From assembly GCF_903819435.1 (NCBI RefSeq), contig NZ_CAIJDP010000083.1:84235-148234 (forward strand): DNA of 64,000 nucleotides, read 5' to 3'. The position numbers were made by a program, and so were the translations under genes. This document shows positions 36,726-46,765 of this stretch, in pieces. The stretch's first letter is position 1, and each line of letters opens with the position of its first letter. This stretch comes from Flavobacterium salmonis (GTDB lineage Bacteria > Bacteroidota > Bacteroidia > Flavobacteriales > Flavobacteriaceae). The notes under the pieces are model-generated. The model saw nothing but the letters and a program-made list of their open reading frames with translations, searched no databases and was not told the origin of the DNA.

Positions 36726-38564
36726 ATGAGACAAGAACGAATAAAAGACAGAGTTTTAAAAAGAGCGGCCAGATCGTGGGGCTTTTCAGATGTAGAGATG
36801 GAAACTTCATTTGATCCTGTTGTGTCCATGATGCTAAATGCATTATCGTATGAATTAGAAAAAGTGGCACACGAACTTGAAGACTCTAAAACACGGGTAG
36901 TCGAAAGAGTTCTGGAAATTATGTTTCCTGAAGTTGCTGCCGGTGCTAAACCGGCCAGAGCAATCATGTATGCTTTACCAATAGATAATAATATGAAAAT
37001 TTCTCTGCAGAACCAAATGACGGTGAGCAGAAGGCTGCACAATATTTATAATCCTTTGGCACCTATTACTAAAGAAATTGTTCTTTCGCCAACCCTGGAA
37101 GTAAAATTATCTTCTTGTGAGGTTAGATATGTAGCTTACGAAAGAAATCTGTATGAGGTTTCTAATCTGTTTTATAAAGATGCGGTTAGAGATTACAAAA
37201 ATTCACTGCCCTCCGGAGAAGTATTTTTGGGTATCGAATTAAAAGATGCCAATGTATTTGAGTTAGAGGATTTGATGCTTTATATCGATATTAAAAATAT
37301 CCACCAAAAAGAAATGTTTCATTATTATCTAAAGCAAATGAAGTGCTATCATGATGATATAGAAATTAAAGTAAAAGAGGGGTATAATGTTCCGGTAAAC
37401 AGTCTTGATATCGAAAACATAATAAACCGCAACTATACGCACCTGAGTGAATTGATGCAGGAAGTGAATGAGTTTTATTTTGATAATTTTTATACGCTAA
37501 AAGGAGTATTAAAACATAAAAAAATGAACGAATATAATCCTGAATATAAGTTTTTTGAGAATATAACAAAGCATAACGGAAATCCTGTTATTTGGATAAA
37601 AATGGTTTTTCCGGAATCTTTAATTCCTCAAATATTAGATAATGTCTCTTTTACGGCAAATTGTTTTCCGGTAATTAATAAAAAACGTCATGTTATAAAC
37701 AAAACTCTTGGAGGGTTTTTGTCATACGTAGCATTAGACACAGGTAATGACATTTATCTGGATGTAGATGCTGTTGTGGATACATATGCAAATCATTATG
37801 AAATTAAGGATTTTAGCGATGGTGTAATCGAAGAAGGAAATGCGGTATTACGTGCAGGAGGAGTTTCAAGATTTGATTCAAGATCAGCTTCAGAACTGCT
37901 TCAGAATGTATTGGATTTATTAAAAGATGAAAGTTCTTCTTTTGCAGGTTTGGGTAAAGATTTTATGAATAGTTCTTTGATAGAAATTAATCAATTGTTG
38001 GCCTCTGTTGAACAGCAAGCCAAAGAAAGTAATTTTTCTAAAAACAATGATCCTTATTTAATGATCAAACCTAAAGTGAATGAATCTTCAGGGAAAACAT
38101 TTACAATCAGTTATTGGTCAACTTGTGCAGAGGACGGTAATGATATTAAAGCCGGGACAGTGTTGGAAGCCAAAGATGATTTGTTTTTTATGAGCAAGGA
38201 AACAATATTACTTACCAATACAGTAGGAGGAACAAACAAACAAAACAATAAAGACAGAATTTTAGAATACCGAAATGCTTTATTGACAAGAGGAAGAATA
38301 GTAACGTTTGCAGATATAAAAGCATTTAGTTTTAATCATTTTAAAAGTTATATTAATGACGTTAAAATTGAAAAAGGAACCCGAAAAGAGATTTCAAGTA
38401 AAGCCGGTTTTAGTCGTACTGTAGATATTCATATAAAAACGAATCAGATAGAAAAAGAATCCTTATCTGTAACAGAATGGGATTATTTGTGTGAAAGCTA
38501 TATGAAAAACTTAATAAATAAATCTTCAAACGTATTTCCATATAGATTATTTATAGAAAACTAA
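36726..38564 (+). CDS. tssF: T6SS baseplate subunit TssF
   Basis: This is a 612-residue baseplate wedge protein, partner of TssG. The N-terminus shows the family signature: helical start, FDPVVSMMLNALSYELEKVA, then VLEIMFPEVAAGAKPARAIM. The length agrees with TssF. It stands alone at the right end of the locus, about 25 kb from tssG, with the effector modules between them. A clean terminator follows. Confidence 0.9.
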   Translation: MRQERIKDRVLKRAARSWGFSDVEMETSFDPVVSMMLNALSYELEKVAHELEDSKTRVVERVLEIMFPEVAAGAKPARAIMYALPIDNNMKISLQNQMTVSRRLHNIYNPLAPITKEIVLSPTLEVKLSSCEVRYVAYERNLYEVSNLFYKDAVRDYKNSLPSGEVFLGIELKDANVFELEDLMLYIDIKNIHQKEMFHYYLKQMKCYHDDIEIKVKEGYNVPVNSLDIENIINRNYTHLSELMQEVNEFYFDNFYTLKGVLKHKKMNEYNPEYKFFENITKHNGNPVIWIKMVFPESLIPQILDNVSFTANCFPVINKKRHVINKTLGGFLSYVALDTGNDIYLDVDAVVDTYANHYEIKDFSDGVIEEGNAVLRAGGVSRFDSRSASELLQNVLDLLKDESSSFAGLGKDFMNSSLIEINQLLASVEQQAKESNFSKNNDPYLMIKPKVNESSGKTFTISYWSTCAEDGNDIKAGTVLEAKDDLFFMSKETILLTNTVGGTNKQNNKDRILEYRNALLTRGRIVTFADIKAFSFNHFKSYINDVKIEKGTRKEISSKAGFSRTVDIHIKTNQIEKESLSVTEWDYLCESYMKNLINKSSNVFPYRLFIEN

Positions 38565-38594
38565 TTTGTAAGTATTAAAAAAAATAAACTGTTG

Positions 38595-38630
38595 AAAATC
38601 CATTTTGCAATTTGTAAAATGGATTTTGTT
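38595..38630 (+). terminator. Terminator after tssF
   Basis: The perfect 12-bp stem AAAATCCATTTT/AAAATGGATTTT has a 9-base loop and lies 30 bases after the tssF stop. It marks the right end of the T6SS locus. Confidence 0.85.
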
Positions 38631-38633
38631 CTT

Positions 38634-38667
38634 ATAAAAAAAAGCATGATTTAAAAAATCATGCTTT
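38634..38667 (-). terminator. Terminator of the zinc metallopeptidase gene
   Basis: The perfect 12-bp stem AAAGCATGATTT/AAATCATGCTTT has a 3-base loop. Reading leftward, it is followed by a T run. It sits back to back with the tssF terminator and resembles the tssH terminator. Confidence 0.85.
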
Positions 38668-38697
38668 CCGGTTAATTATTGGTTGGTTTTAAATAGG

Positions 38698-39543
38698 TTA
38701 TATTTCATCAAAAGTATTACCTTTTTTAATGTCACCGGTAGTAAATCCTTTTTTAAACCAGTACATTCTTTGTTCAGATGTACCATGGGTAAAAGAATCC
38801 GGTACTACATGCCCCTGCATTTTGCTCTGAATGGCATCATCGCCAACAGCGTTAGCAGCACTTAAGGCCTCTTCGATATCGCCGGTATCTAGGTTTTCTT
38901 TATTATAATGTGTCCAAACCCCCGCGTAAAAATCTGCTTGTAGTTCTAATGCAACAGAAAGTTTATTGGCTTCCGCTTCACTCTTGCCTTCCTGGTCACG
39001 ACGCATTTGCTCAGAGGTTCCCAGAAGGGTCTGGATATGGTGACCAATTTCATGGGCTATTACATAAGCGATCGCAAAATCTCCACCTTTAGCCCCAAAT
39101 TTAGTTTTTAACTCTTCAAAAAAAGCAAGATCCATATATACTTTCTGGTCGCCAGGACAATAAAAAGGTCCGGAAGCAGAGGAAGCTCCTCCACAAGCTG
39201 TTTGTACAGAGCCTCTAAATAAAACCAGTTTAGGTGCTTTATAGGTCATGCCGTTTTCAGTAAATATTTTCCCCCAGATATCCTCATTATCAGCAAGTAT
39301 AACGCGAACAAAATTTCCCATTTCTTCATCTTCAGCACTAAGTGGTGCGGCTGTTTCTGTCTGGGGTTGGCCTCCCTGTAGCTGCTCGAGCACTGGAGTA
39401 ATAAGTTTGGCATTTTCTCCTCCAAAAACATTAACTAATAAAATAATAATACCAATAATACCGCCCCCAACAACTGCTTTGCCGCCCGATATTGAACGTC
39501 GGTCTTCAACATTGTCACTTTGTCTTCTGCCTAGCCATTTCAT
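38698..39543 (-). CDS. Neutral zinc metallopeptidase (YpfJ family)
   Basis: This 281-residue membrane-anchored putative metalloprotease is of the YpfJ/zinc_peptidase family. It has a short cytoplasmic start, one membrane helix (about residues 27-45, VVGGGIIGIIILLVNVFGG) and a periplasmic catalytic domain. The HExxH zinc site is clear in AYVIAHEIGHHIQTLLG. Family features FYCPGDQKVYMDLAFF and ELQADFYAGVW, the probable third ligand region, are present. It is single, with its own terminator. Confidence 0.92.
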   Translation of the reverse strand: MKWLGRRQSDNVEDRRSISGGKAVVGGGIIGIIILLVNVFGGENAKLITPVLEQLQGGQPQTETAAPLSAEDEEMGNFVRVILADNEDIWGKIFTENGMTYKAPKLVLFRGSVQTACGGASSASGPFYCPGDQKVYMDLAFFEELKTKFGAKGGDFAIAYVIAHEIGHHIQTLLGTSEQMRRDQEGKSEAEANKLSVALELQADFYAGVWTHYNKENLDTGDIEEALSAANAVGDDAIQSKMQGHVVPDSFTHGTSEQRMYWFKKGFTTGDIKKGNTFDEI

Positions 39544-39625
39544 AAAATAATGTATTTAAGTTAATTGGGATTTGGTTAACACGAATTTATATTTTTTTTA
39601 AATAAATGGCTAATAAAACTGTGAA

Positions 39626-42600
39626 TTATTTTAACCATTTTGTTAAGGTCTCCTCAACAGCACCTTTCATGATTGGTTTTGGAATATAATCGTTCATTCC
39701 TGATGCGATACATTTATTCCGTTCTTCTTTTTCTGTACCGGCAGTCACAGCAATAATAGGGATTTGTTTCCCTTTTGCAGAGTTTCGTATTGCTAATGTA
39801 GTTTCATAACCATTCATGATAGGCATTTGTATGTCCATAAAAATCATGTCGGGATTCATCTTTTCAAATTCTTTTACAGCTTCGTAACCATTTTCACATT
39901 CATGGATTGAGGCATTGGAATATAAGTTTTTGATAATCGTTTTTAAGAGCAGCATATTTACCTTATTGTCTTCCACAATTAAAAAAGTAAAGTTGTTTTT
40001 TAAAGTGTTGTTTGGTAAAAAGACAGATTGGGCATTCAAAATTCCATAATCAGCGGTGTACTTTTCGATGGTGTTTTTATTACTGGTTTTAAGGGTCAAA
40101 TCAAAATAAAAATTACTTCCCACATCTATTTTACTTTTAAGCTGAAGACGGCTTTCCATAAGTGCCAGCAACTGGTTGGAAATGGTTAGCCCTAAACCGG
40201 TTCCTCCAAATTTTCGGGTTGTAGAGCTGTCTTCTTGCGAAAATGCTTTAAAAATTTTCTTCTGGTTTTCCTTTAAAATTCCAATTCCGGTATCCACTAC
40301 AGAAAACCTAATGATGCAGATGTCATTCTCTTTTTTTTCTAAAACAGAAACATTAAGTGTAATAGAACCTTGATGTGTGAATTTTACGGCATTAGATAAT
40401 AAATTAATTAAAATTTGTTTGAGCCTTACAATATCTGTCCAGATGTATTGGGGTACTTCAGGAGTTATCTTTAATTCAAGCTTCAGGTTTTTTAAGTTGG
40501 ATTCGTATAGGATCAGGTCAAATACCTGCCCTAATATTTTATTAATGTCATATTGGTCAATAAATAAATCTAATTTTCCTGCTTCAATTTTAGAAAAATC
40601 AAGAATATCATTTATAATTTCTAATAAAGAATGTGCCGACTGATTAATTGTGGTCATATACTTCTCCTGAATTTCTTCAAGTTCAGTTTTCATAAGCAGG
40701 TGCGTAAAACCAATAATGCCATTAAGGGGTGTTCTGATTTCATGTGACATATTAGCAAGAAAATCCGATTTTGATTTATTAGCAGCCTCGGCAAGTTGTT
40801 TTGCTTTTATGGCATCTTCTGTTTGCTTTTTATTGGTAATGTCAAAATAAATTCCACCAACAAATTCAATTTCGTCTCCTTTTTTAATAACATCTCCAAA
40901 TTCTTCAATCCATATATATTCTCCTGTTTTTCGCTTAATTCGATAAGTGTTGTGCAGTGCTTTTCCATTTTTTAAATTTTGAAATTGATTGTCAATAACT
41001 TCATCTTTATCATCAGGATGTATGAGGGATAAAAACGAAAGTTTATTTTCAAGGAATTCAGCTTTTGAATAGCCTGTAAGATTGGAAATTTGGTCATTCA
41101 CAAATATTTTCGTGGAAAATGCATCAAACTTTGACAGATAAACTGTACCGGGAATATTATTAGCTATTAATTTAAACTTTTCTTCGCTTTCGATAATTTT
41201 AGTCTGATTACGATTTCTTTCTAAAGCAGATGAAATATTATTGGCAAGGGTTTGGAAAATGTAAATTTCTTCTTCAGACCATCTGTGCTCATTATGGCAG
41301 TCATCAAACCCAATGAATCCGCTAAAAACATCATGAACATACAAAGGTAGGATTAATATCGATTTTATATTATTTGTGAGAAGTAAGTTTTTAAAAAAAG
41401 TGTTTTCAAGTTGTTTGGTCAGTGTGTTTAGGATTTTCTTGTTTTGTGCTTTTTCAATTATCTCTTGTAGATCAGTTTCTGTAAATTTTTGAAGAATGAT
41501 GTTTTCATCCGGATCTTCCTGTCTGGACCATTTGTATTTTTGGCTGATAGTATTGGTTTCGAAATCTTTTTCGTAATAGTACATATGGTCTGCATTGGCA
41601 ACTTTTCCTATAATGTTATAGGTTTCCTGAAACATTTCTTCTGTAGTCTTACTTAATAAAAATTTCTCTGTACAAAGGGCCAATGCAGATAGTAATTGAC
41701 TTTTGAACTCAAGTTTCCGTTCTGCTTTTAAACGCATTTGCGATGAGATTGCAAGCGATATAACATCTGAAATGGTACGGGCATAATTAATATCCTCATT
41801 ATCCCATTCTCTTTTTTCTTCAGTGCTCTCAAAACACACTACCCCGGCCAATTTTCCACTAAAAAAAATAGGGACATCCAACATGGAGAGTATTTTGTTT
41901 TTGATGAAATAGCCTTTTTGAAACTCAGAGGTTTCCAATTTATTAAAAACATCGCTTGCATTTATGATTGCCTTATTTTTTAAGGTTTCGAAGTAAATGG
42001 GATAAGAGGCTTTATCAAGAATGTTTTTATAATAAAAATCGTTTTTATCTTTACTGTAAAGATTTTTACAGACAATGGTATCATTTAAATATTTCCAAAA
42101 ACTGATTCTGTTTGCTTTTGAAACAGCGGCCTCCTCTATGATAAAATCAATTACGCTGTTTAAGTTGTCATAATGACTAAAGTCGGTGGTAGATAATTTT
42201 TTGGTGGAATTGTTGTAAGACTCAATTTTTTCAAGTCTGACTCTTTTTTCATTTTCATTATTCTTCAATTCGGTAATATCCCTTGCTATACCTGCAAAGC
42301 CAATAGTTTGTCCTAAATCGTTTTTGCGTATAATTACCTTTTGTGAAATCCATATAGCATCTCCTTTTTTCTTTAGAATAGGAAATTCAATAGTATCATG
42401 GTTAAATTCCTTTTCTTCAAGGTTTTTATAAAAATCGGCAACCTTTTTTCGGTAGTCAGGGTGAATGAAGTTAGCATAATGTTTTGAAATGACTTCTTTT
42501 TCGGTATATTCTAAAACAGAAAAAGCAAATTCATTTATAAAGGTAAAATTGCCTTCGGTGTCAATTTCAAAAATAATATCTGCCGCTGTTTGAATCAGGT

Positions 42601-43675
42601 TTTTATACTGGTCCTTTATTTTAACCTGCTCTGTAATATCTTGTCCGATTCCAATAACTAAATCTTCAGAAAAACGTTTGTCTTTCCATTGAATGTATTT
42701 GTATTCGCCGTTTTTGCATTTTAATTTTCGGGTGTACAAAATATTATCCTGATAGTCATCAAAAAAAAGATCACCAATAAAATCAGGATCTTCAGTAAGG
42801 TTCCAAAACCCCATTCCCATAACTTCTTCGGTTGAATATCCTAATATTTCAGTGATAGATTCACTACAGAAAATCAGTTCACCTTTTTTGTTACAGGCAA
42901 GGGTAAGTGAGCTTCCTTTGTGAACTATTTCATTTGTAAATCTGAAATTATCACGAGTATTTAAAAAGATAGCATATTTAACCTGATTAATAACAAAAAT
43001 CACCAGACAGTAGGTGATGAGTAAAACAGAGGATTTTATAGGAATGAAATCAAAAGCCAGGTTAATGATATGAAAAATGAATGCTCCGGTAATGAAGTAC
43101 CAATAAATTTTTATTGGTCTCAAAACGCTGTAAGAGAAATAAAAGGTGATCAAAAAGGCAATAATTGGTACAATATCATTAGGATGAATGATAATGTTTC
43201 GGGCAATATAGGCTGTGAATAATAAAAATACGGAAATAAAAACGATTGAAATTTTACTTCTTAAATATTCGATCTTAATCGATAAAAAATAAAATAATAA
43301 TATCGAAAACCCAATTGATAAATTGACATACAAAAGACTCTGCGGTCTTATTTTAAAAATTTCATTAATGATTTCGATTACAATAATAGTAATACTAAAA
43401 AACAAAAGATATAGCTGATATTCTTTATGTGAAACTTCTTTTTCTTTGTTTTTTTCGATGAAAGAACCAATTTTGGTTTTGATTTTAAAAAATTGATAAA
43501 CCAGTAATCCTATAAAAGCAATCAGGCATAACTCTAACATGATTAATTTAGGACTATTGTAGAAAATAAGATTGGATTTAAAAACAATATAGTTTATCCA
43601 AAATGATTTCAGGGCACTGCCAATAAAGGTAATCCCCGTAACCGAAAAATGTAAAAAACTATAGCTGGATACCAT
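39626..43675 (-). CDS. Hybrid sensor histidine kinase with PAS, GAF and receiver domains
   Basis: This is a 1349-residue hybrid kinase. About seven membrane helices occupy residues 1-250. PAS domains follow near 265-370 and 375-490 (IHPDYR), two GAF domains near 510-660 and 670-840, and a third PAS near 850-970 (IHPDDKDEV). The HisKA phospho-accepting His is in FLANMSHEIRTPLNGIIGF near 978. The ATPase domain has LSNAVKF, DTGIGI and FGGTGLGLTISNQL. The C-terminal receiver has its Asp in MIFMDIQMPIMNG near 1280 and Lys in YIPKPI. There is no DNA-binding output, so it must pass phosphate on or act through a partner elsewhere. The signal is unknown. Confidence 0.93.
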   Translation of the reverse strand: MVSSYSFLHFSVTGITFIGSALKSFWINYIVFKSNLIFYNSPKLIMLELCLIAFIGLLVYQFFKIKTKIGSFIEKNKEKEVSHKEYQLYLLFFSITIIVIEIINEIFKIRPQSLLYVNLSIGFSILLFYFLSIKIEYLRSKISIVFISVFLLFTAYIARNIIIHPNDIVPIIAFLITFYFSYSVLRPIKIYWYFITGAFIFHIINLAFDFIPIKSSVLLITYCLVIFVINQVKYAIFLNTRDNFRFTNEIVHKGSSLTLACNKKGELIFCSESITEILGYSTEEVMGMGFWNLTEDPDFIGDLFFDDYQDNILYTRKLKCKNGEYKYIQWKDKRFSEDLVIGIGQDITEQVKIKDQYKNLIQTAADIIFEIDTEGNFTFINEFAFSVLEYTEKEVISKHYANFIHPDYRKKVADFYKNLEEKEFNHDTIEFPILKKKGDAIWISQKVIIRKNDLGQTIGFAGIARDITELKNNENEKRVRLEKIESYNNSTKKLSTTDFSHYDNLNSVIDFIIEEAAVSKANRISFWKYLNDTIVCKNLYSKDKNDFYYKNILDKASYPIYFETLKNKAIINASDVFNKLETSEFQKGYFIKNKILSMLDVPIFFSGKLAGVVCFESTEEKREWDNEDINYARTISDVISLAISSQMRLKAERKLEFKSQLLSALALCTEKFLLSKTTEEMFQETYNIIGKVANADHMYYYEKDFETNTISQKYKWSRQEDPDENIILQKFTETDLQEIIEKAQNKKILNTLTKQLENTFFKNLLLTNNIKSILILPLYVHDVFSGFIGFDDCHNEHRWSEEEIYIFQTLANNISSALERNRNQTKIIESEEKFKLIANNIPGTVYLSKFDAFSTKIFVNDQISNLTGYSKAEFLENKLSFLSLIHPDDKDEVIDNQFQNLKNGKALHNTYRIKRKTGEYIWIEEFGDVIKKGDEIEFVGGIYFDITNKKQTEDAIKAKQLAEAANKSKSDFLANMSHEIRTPLNGIIGFTHLLMKTELEEIQEKYMTTINQSAHSLLEIINDILDFSKIEAGKLDLFIDQYDINKILGQVFDLILYESNLKNLKLELKITPEVPQYIWTDIVRLKQILINLLSNAVKFTHQGSITLNVSVLEKKENDICIIRFSVVDTGIGILKENQKKIFKAFSQEDSSTTRKFGGTGLGLTISNQLLALMESRLQLKSKIDVGSNFYFDLTLKTSNKNTIEKYTADYGILNAQSVFLPNNTLKNNFTFLIVEDNKVNMLLLKTIIKNLYSNASIHECENGYEAVKEFEKMNPDMIFMDIQMPIMNGYETTLAIRNSAKGKQIPIIAVTAGTEKEERNKCIASGMNDYIPKPIMKGAVEETLTKWLK

Positions 43676-43708
43676 AGAATTTGAGTATTGGTTTTAAATG
43701 ATCTTGTT

Positions 43709-44500
43709 TTATTCCGGATCTGACTGGCCAATTGAATCGATTGAATCGGGTCTTTCTATTTCGATAATAGCACTGTATATCGCATATTTTACAGAATAAG
43801 TAACGGGAATTGTAAATACAACACCAATACAGCATCCAATAAAACCAATTGCAGAACCTATTCCGGCTACAATAAATAATAAAGCTATAATAAGTGGTTG
43901 CTTGCTAACAATCACAATACTTGATTTTATTGCATCTGTTATATTTAAATTTCCAAAAATAATAAGCGGAACTGTCAGGGATGTAAATAATGAAATTAGT
44001 ATGGCAAAAATACTATCAATAAATGTAATCCCAATAAAATTGAAAGCCACAGAAATTAGTCCGCTGGTTAAACCAATCAATAAGGTAGAAATAAAAAGAC
44101 GTCCAAAATAATGAGCTTTGTAATAAGTAAAAACAGTAGAGAAATTAAGCGATTCCTCCTTGTCGGCATTATCTGCCATTTTTAAAAAACCTGCCGTAAA
44201 AGGACTCATAATAGCAGTTACAAAAGTGATTGCAAATGTATAAATAAGTAAAGTTGTTCCTTCTGGCTGTTTGTGCTGCAAACTCTCAAAAAATTGTTTG
44301 TTGAAATGTTCAGCTCCATATAAAGAAATTAATATTCCTCCACCAAGAAAAAAGCAAAGTATAGAAAAGAATAATAAAATAAGCCCTGCATAAACGGCAA
44401 TTTTTTTATAATTTTCAAAAGCATGATTAAAAACATCTGAAAAATCTAAAGAGTAGCCATTGTTTTTTATGTATTCGATTTGATTGAGTGTGGATTTCAT
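43709..44500 (-). CDS. Multi-pass membrane protein of unknown function
   Basis: This 263-residue protein has about six hydrophobic segments and a Gly/Cys-containing last pair (GFIGCCIGVVFTIPVTY). The layout resembles the DUF975/glycerophosphodiesterase-membrane-domain type of small integral proteins, but I see no defining motif. The acidic tail is likely cytoplasmic. It lies 33 bases before the hybrid kinase gene on the same strand and may be co-transcribed, which could make it a sensor accessory. Confidence 0.65.
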   Translation of the reverse strand: MKSTLNQIEYIKNNGYSLDFSDVFNHAFENYKKIAVYAGLILLFFSILCFFLGGGILISLYGAEHFNKQFFESLQHKQPEGTTLLIYTFAITFVTAIMSPFTAGFLKMADNADKEESLNFSTVFTYYKAHYFGRLFISTLLIGLTSGLISVAFNFIGITFIDSIFAILISLFTSLTVPLIIFGNLNITDAIKSSIVIVSKQPLIIALLFIVAGIGSAIGFIGCCIGVVFTIPVTYSVKYAIYSAIIEIERPDSIDSIGQSDPE

Positions 44501-44615
44501 ATTTAGCAGAATTGTTTTATACTTTAAGATTTAAGTTAACTATTCAAACGTAAATATAGTATTTTTAATCAATTTCATTTGAAAATCTGCGAAATAGTAA
44601 GGACCATTTTGTTTT

Positions 44616-45944
44616 TTACATCCAGTCTAATAAACGCTTAATGGCTTTTAATTTATCCTTATATGGAGCATAGCGCATAGGAAGATCCAGCCAGTTAGCT
44701 TTTTTTACAATTGCTTTATGATGGGAGAAAATATCAAAGCTCAGTTTTCCATGATAAGCGCCCATCCCGCTATGCCCCACACCTCCAAAAGGCAATCTTT
44801 TGTTCGAGAAATGAACAACAGTATCGTTGATGGAACCACCTCCAAAGGAATAACGCAAAATCATTTTTTTAATAAAAGAATGATTTTCGCTGAAAACATA
44901 AAATGCAAGAGGCTTTTCATATTTACTGATTACAGCATCAATGTCGTTTTCAGATTCATAAACTAAAATAGGCAAAAGAGGACCAAAAATCTCTTCTTTC
45001 ATTACCAGACTTCCTAATTCAGGTTCATCAATAAGAGTAGGGGAAATGTAAAAATCGCTGGCATCTGATTCTCCGCCAAAAATCAATTTTTCCTCAGCAA
45101 TCATACCTGTTAAGCGTACCCAGTTTTTACTATTTATGATTCTGGCATAATCAGGAGAGTTTTTTATCTTTTTGCCATAAGCCATAATGATTTCTTCAAT
45201 CAGGAAAGTTATAAATTTTATCTTCATGTTTTTTTGAACCAGAATGTAATCGGGTGCAATACAGGTTTGTCCGGCATTGATGAATTTTCCCCAGACAATA
45301 CGTTTTGCGGCAAGTTTTAAATTGGCTGTTTGATCAATAATACAAGGATTTTTACCTCCTAATTCTAAAGTTACAGGAGTGAGGTGTTCAGCAGCAGCTT
45401 TGGCTACAATTTTGCCAACTGAAACACTTCCGGTAAAGAAAATATAATCCCATCTTTTTGCCAGTAACTCCTCAGAGGCCTCAATGCCCCCCTGAACAAC
45501 CTCTACATGGTTGATATGAAACGATTTTTCGATGATTCTGGCAATGAGTGCAGAAGTATTCGGGGTAAGTTCTGATGGTTTTAAAACAACTTTATTTCCT
45601 GCAGCTACAGCAGCAATTAAGGGACATAAAGCCAGTTGGAACGGATAATTCCAGGGAGCAATGACCAAAACATTTCCGTATGGTTCCTTGTAAATAAAAT
45701 CGGTTGAAGGAAAATTAAGCAGAGAAGGGAAAACTCGTACTGGTTTGGCCCATTTATCAATGTTTTTGATCGTGCTTTTTAATTCTGAAATAACATAATT
45801 AGTTTCTGTTAAAACAGCTTCAAATTCAGGTTTTTTAAAATCATCAAACAAGGCATTTACAATTAAATCCTCACTTTTTTGAATATTAAAAAGTAATTTT
45901 TTAAGTGTTTCTTTTCTGTACTTTATATCGTTTTTATAGTCCAT
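44616..45944 (-). CDS. Aldehyde dehydrogenase family protein (class 3-like)
   Basis: This 442-residue NAD(P)-dependent enzyme oxidises aldehydes to acids. The catalytic Cys is in GQTCIAPDYILV and the general-base Glu in VTLELGGKNPC. NVLVIAPWNYPFQL and the FFTGSVSVGKIV nucleotide-binding turn are also present. The short length, without an N-terminal extension, fits the class 3/fatty-aldehyde group. Substrate preference cannot be read from sequence. It appears to be a single gene. Confidence 0.92.
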   Translation of the reverse strand: MDYKNDIKYRKETLKKLLFNIQKSEDLIVNALFDDFKKPEFEAVLTETNYVISELKSTIKNIDKWAKPVRVFPSLLNFPSTDFIYKEPYGNVLVIAPWNYPFQLALCPLIAAVAAGNKVVLKPSELTPNTSALIARIIEKSFHINHVEVVQGGIEASEELLAKRWDYIFFTGSVSVGKIVAKAAAEHLTPVTLELGGKNPCIIDQTANLKLAAKRIVWGKFINAGQTCIAPDYILVQKNMKIKFITFLIEEIIMAYGKKIKNSPDYARIINSKNWVRLTGMIAEEKLIFGGESDASDFYISPTLIDEPELGSLVMKEEIFGPLLPILVYESENDIDAVISKYEKPLAFYVFSENHSFIKKMILRYSFGGGSINDTVVHFSNKRLPFGGVGHSGMGAYHGKLSFDIFSHHKAIVKKANWLDLPMRYAPYKDKLKAIKRLLDWM

Positions 45945-46019
45945 TTTAGTGAAAACTTAAATTTTGGCTATGCAAGTTAACAGATATAAAATGAAAATCT
46001 GACAATTAAATCATAAAAA

Positions 46020-46709
46020 TCATACAGCATTCCAAATCGTTTCATCTGGGGTTGGAGCCGTTATGGTGATATTTTCTTTCGAAACCGGATGGATGAAAAC
46101 TAATTTTCGTGCATGCAGGTGAATACCTCCGTCAGGATTACTTCTGTCAGCACCATATTTTAAATCCCCTTTTATGGGAGAACCAATAGCAGATAACTGA
46201 GCACGTATTTGGTGATGACGGCCCGTATGAAGATTAATCTCTAAAGCGGTATAATTTTGAAGCTCTTTGATGATGTTATAATCCAGACTGGCGAGTTTGC
46301 TGTCCGAAACTTCTTTTAAATGTGCTTTTGAAGTATTGTTCTTTTCGTTTCTTTTTAAGTAATGAACTAGTTTGGCAGCAGCTTCCTGAGGTTTTTGCTT
46401 TACAACCGCCCAATACGTTTTTTTAGTTTCGCGATTGCTGAACAATTCATTCATTCTTGACAAGGCTTTACTGGTTCTCGCAAATACTACAATCCCTGTT
46501 GTTGGGCGATCCAGACGATGAATAACGCCCAGAAAAACATCACCGGGTTTGTTATATTTGTCCTTGATGTATTCTTTTACAATATCAGATAAGGGTTTGT
46601 CACCTGTTTTATCGCCCTGTACAATATCTCCCACACGTTTATTGACCACGATGATATGGTTGTCTTCGTGGAGGATTTGGAGATTATTTTTGTTGGAAAC
46701 AATTTTCAT
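46020..46709 (-). CDS. RluA-family RNA pseudouridine synthase
   Basis: This 229-residue enzyme converts uridine to pseudouridine in rRNA or tRNA. The catalytic Asp is in VIHRLDRPTTGIVVFAR, and the second family motif GRHHQIRAQL is present near residue 165. It lacks an S4 domain, as do the shorter RluA/RluC-type members in Bacteroidota. It sits beside a repeat-flanked four-helix-bundle gene. The exact target base is not known. Confidence 0.92.
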   Translation of the reverse strand: MKIVSNKNNLQILHEDNHIIVVNKRVGDIVQGDKTGDKPLSDIVKEYIKDKYNKPGDVFLGVIHRLDRPTTGIVVFARTSKALSRMNELFSNRETKKTYWAVVKQKPQEAAAKLVHYLKRNEKNNTSKAHLKEVSDSKLASLDYNIIKELQNYTALEINLHTGRHHQIRAQLSAIGSPIKGDLKYGADRSNPDGGIHLHARKLVFIHPVSKENITITAPTPDETIWNAV

Positions 46710-46736
46710 TTAGACTTAATTAGATTTTAGACTGGC

Positions 46737-46753
46737 TTAGACTTTTTAGATTT
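46737..46753. repeat. Left flank repeat of the four-helix-bundle cassette
   Basis: TTAGACTTTTTAGATTT, with related TTAGATTTTAGACT sequence next to it, matches the repeat family found at 47149-47216 on the other side of the gene. Confidence 0.5.
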
Positions 46754-46765
46754 AATTTATGGGGA

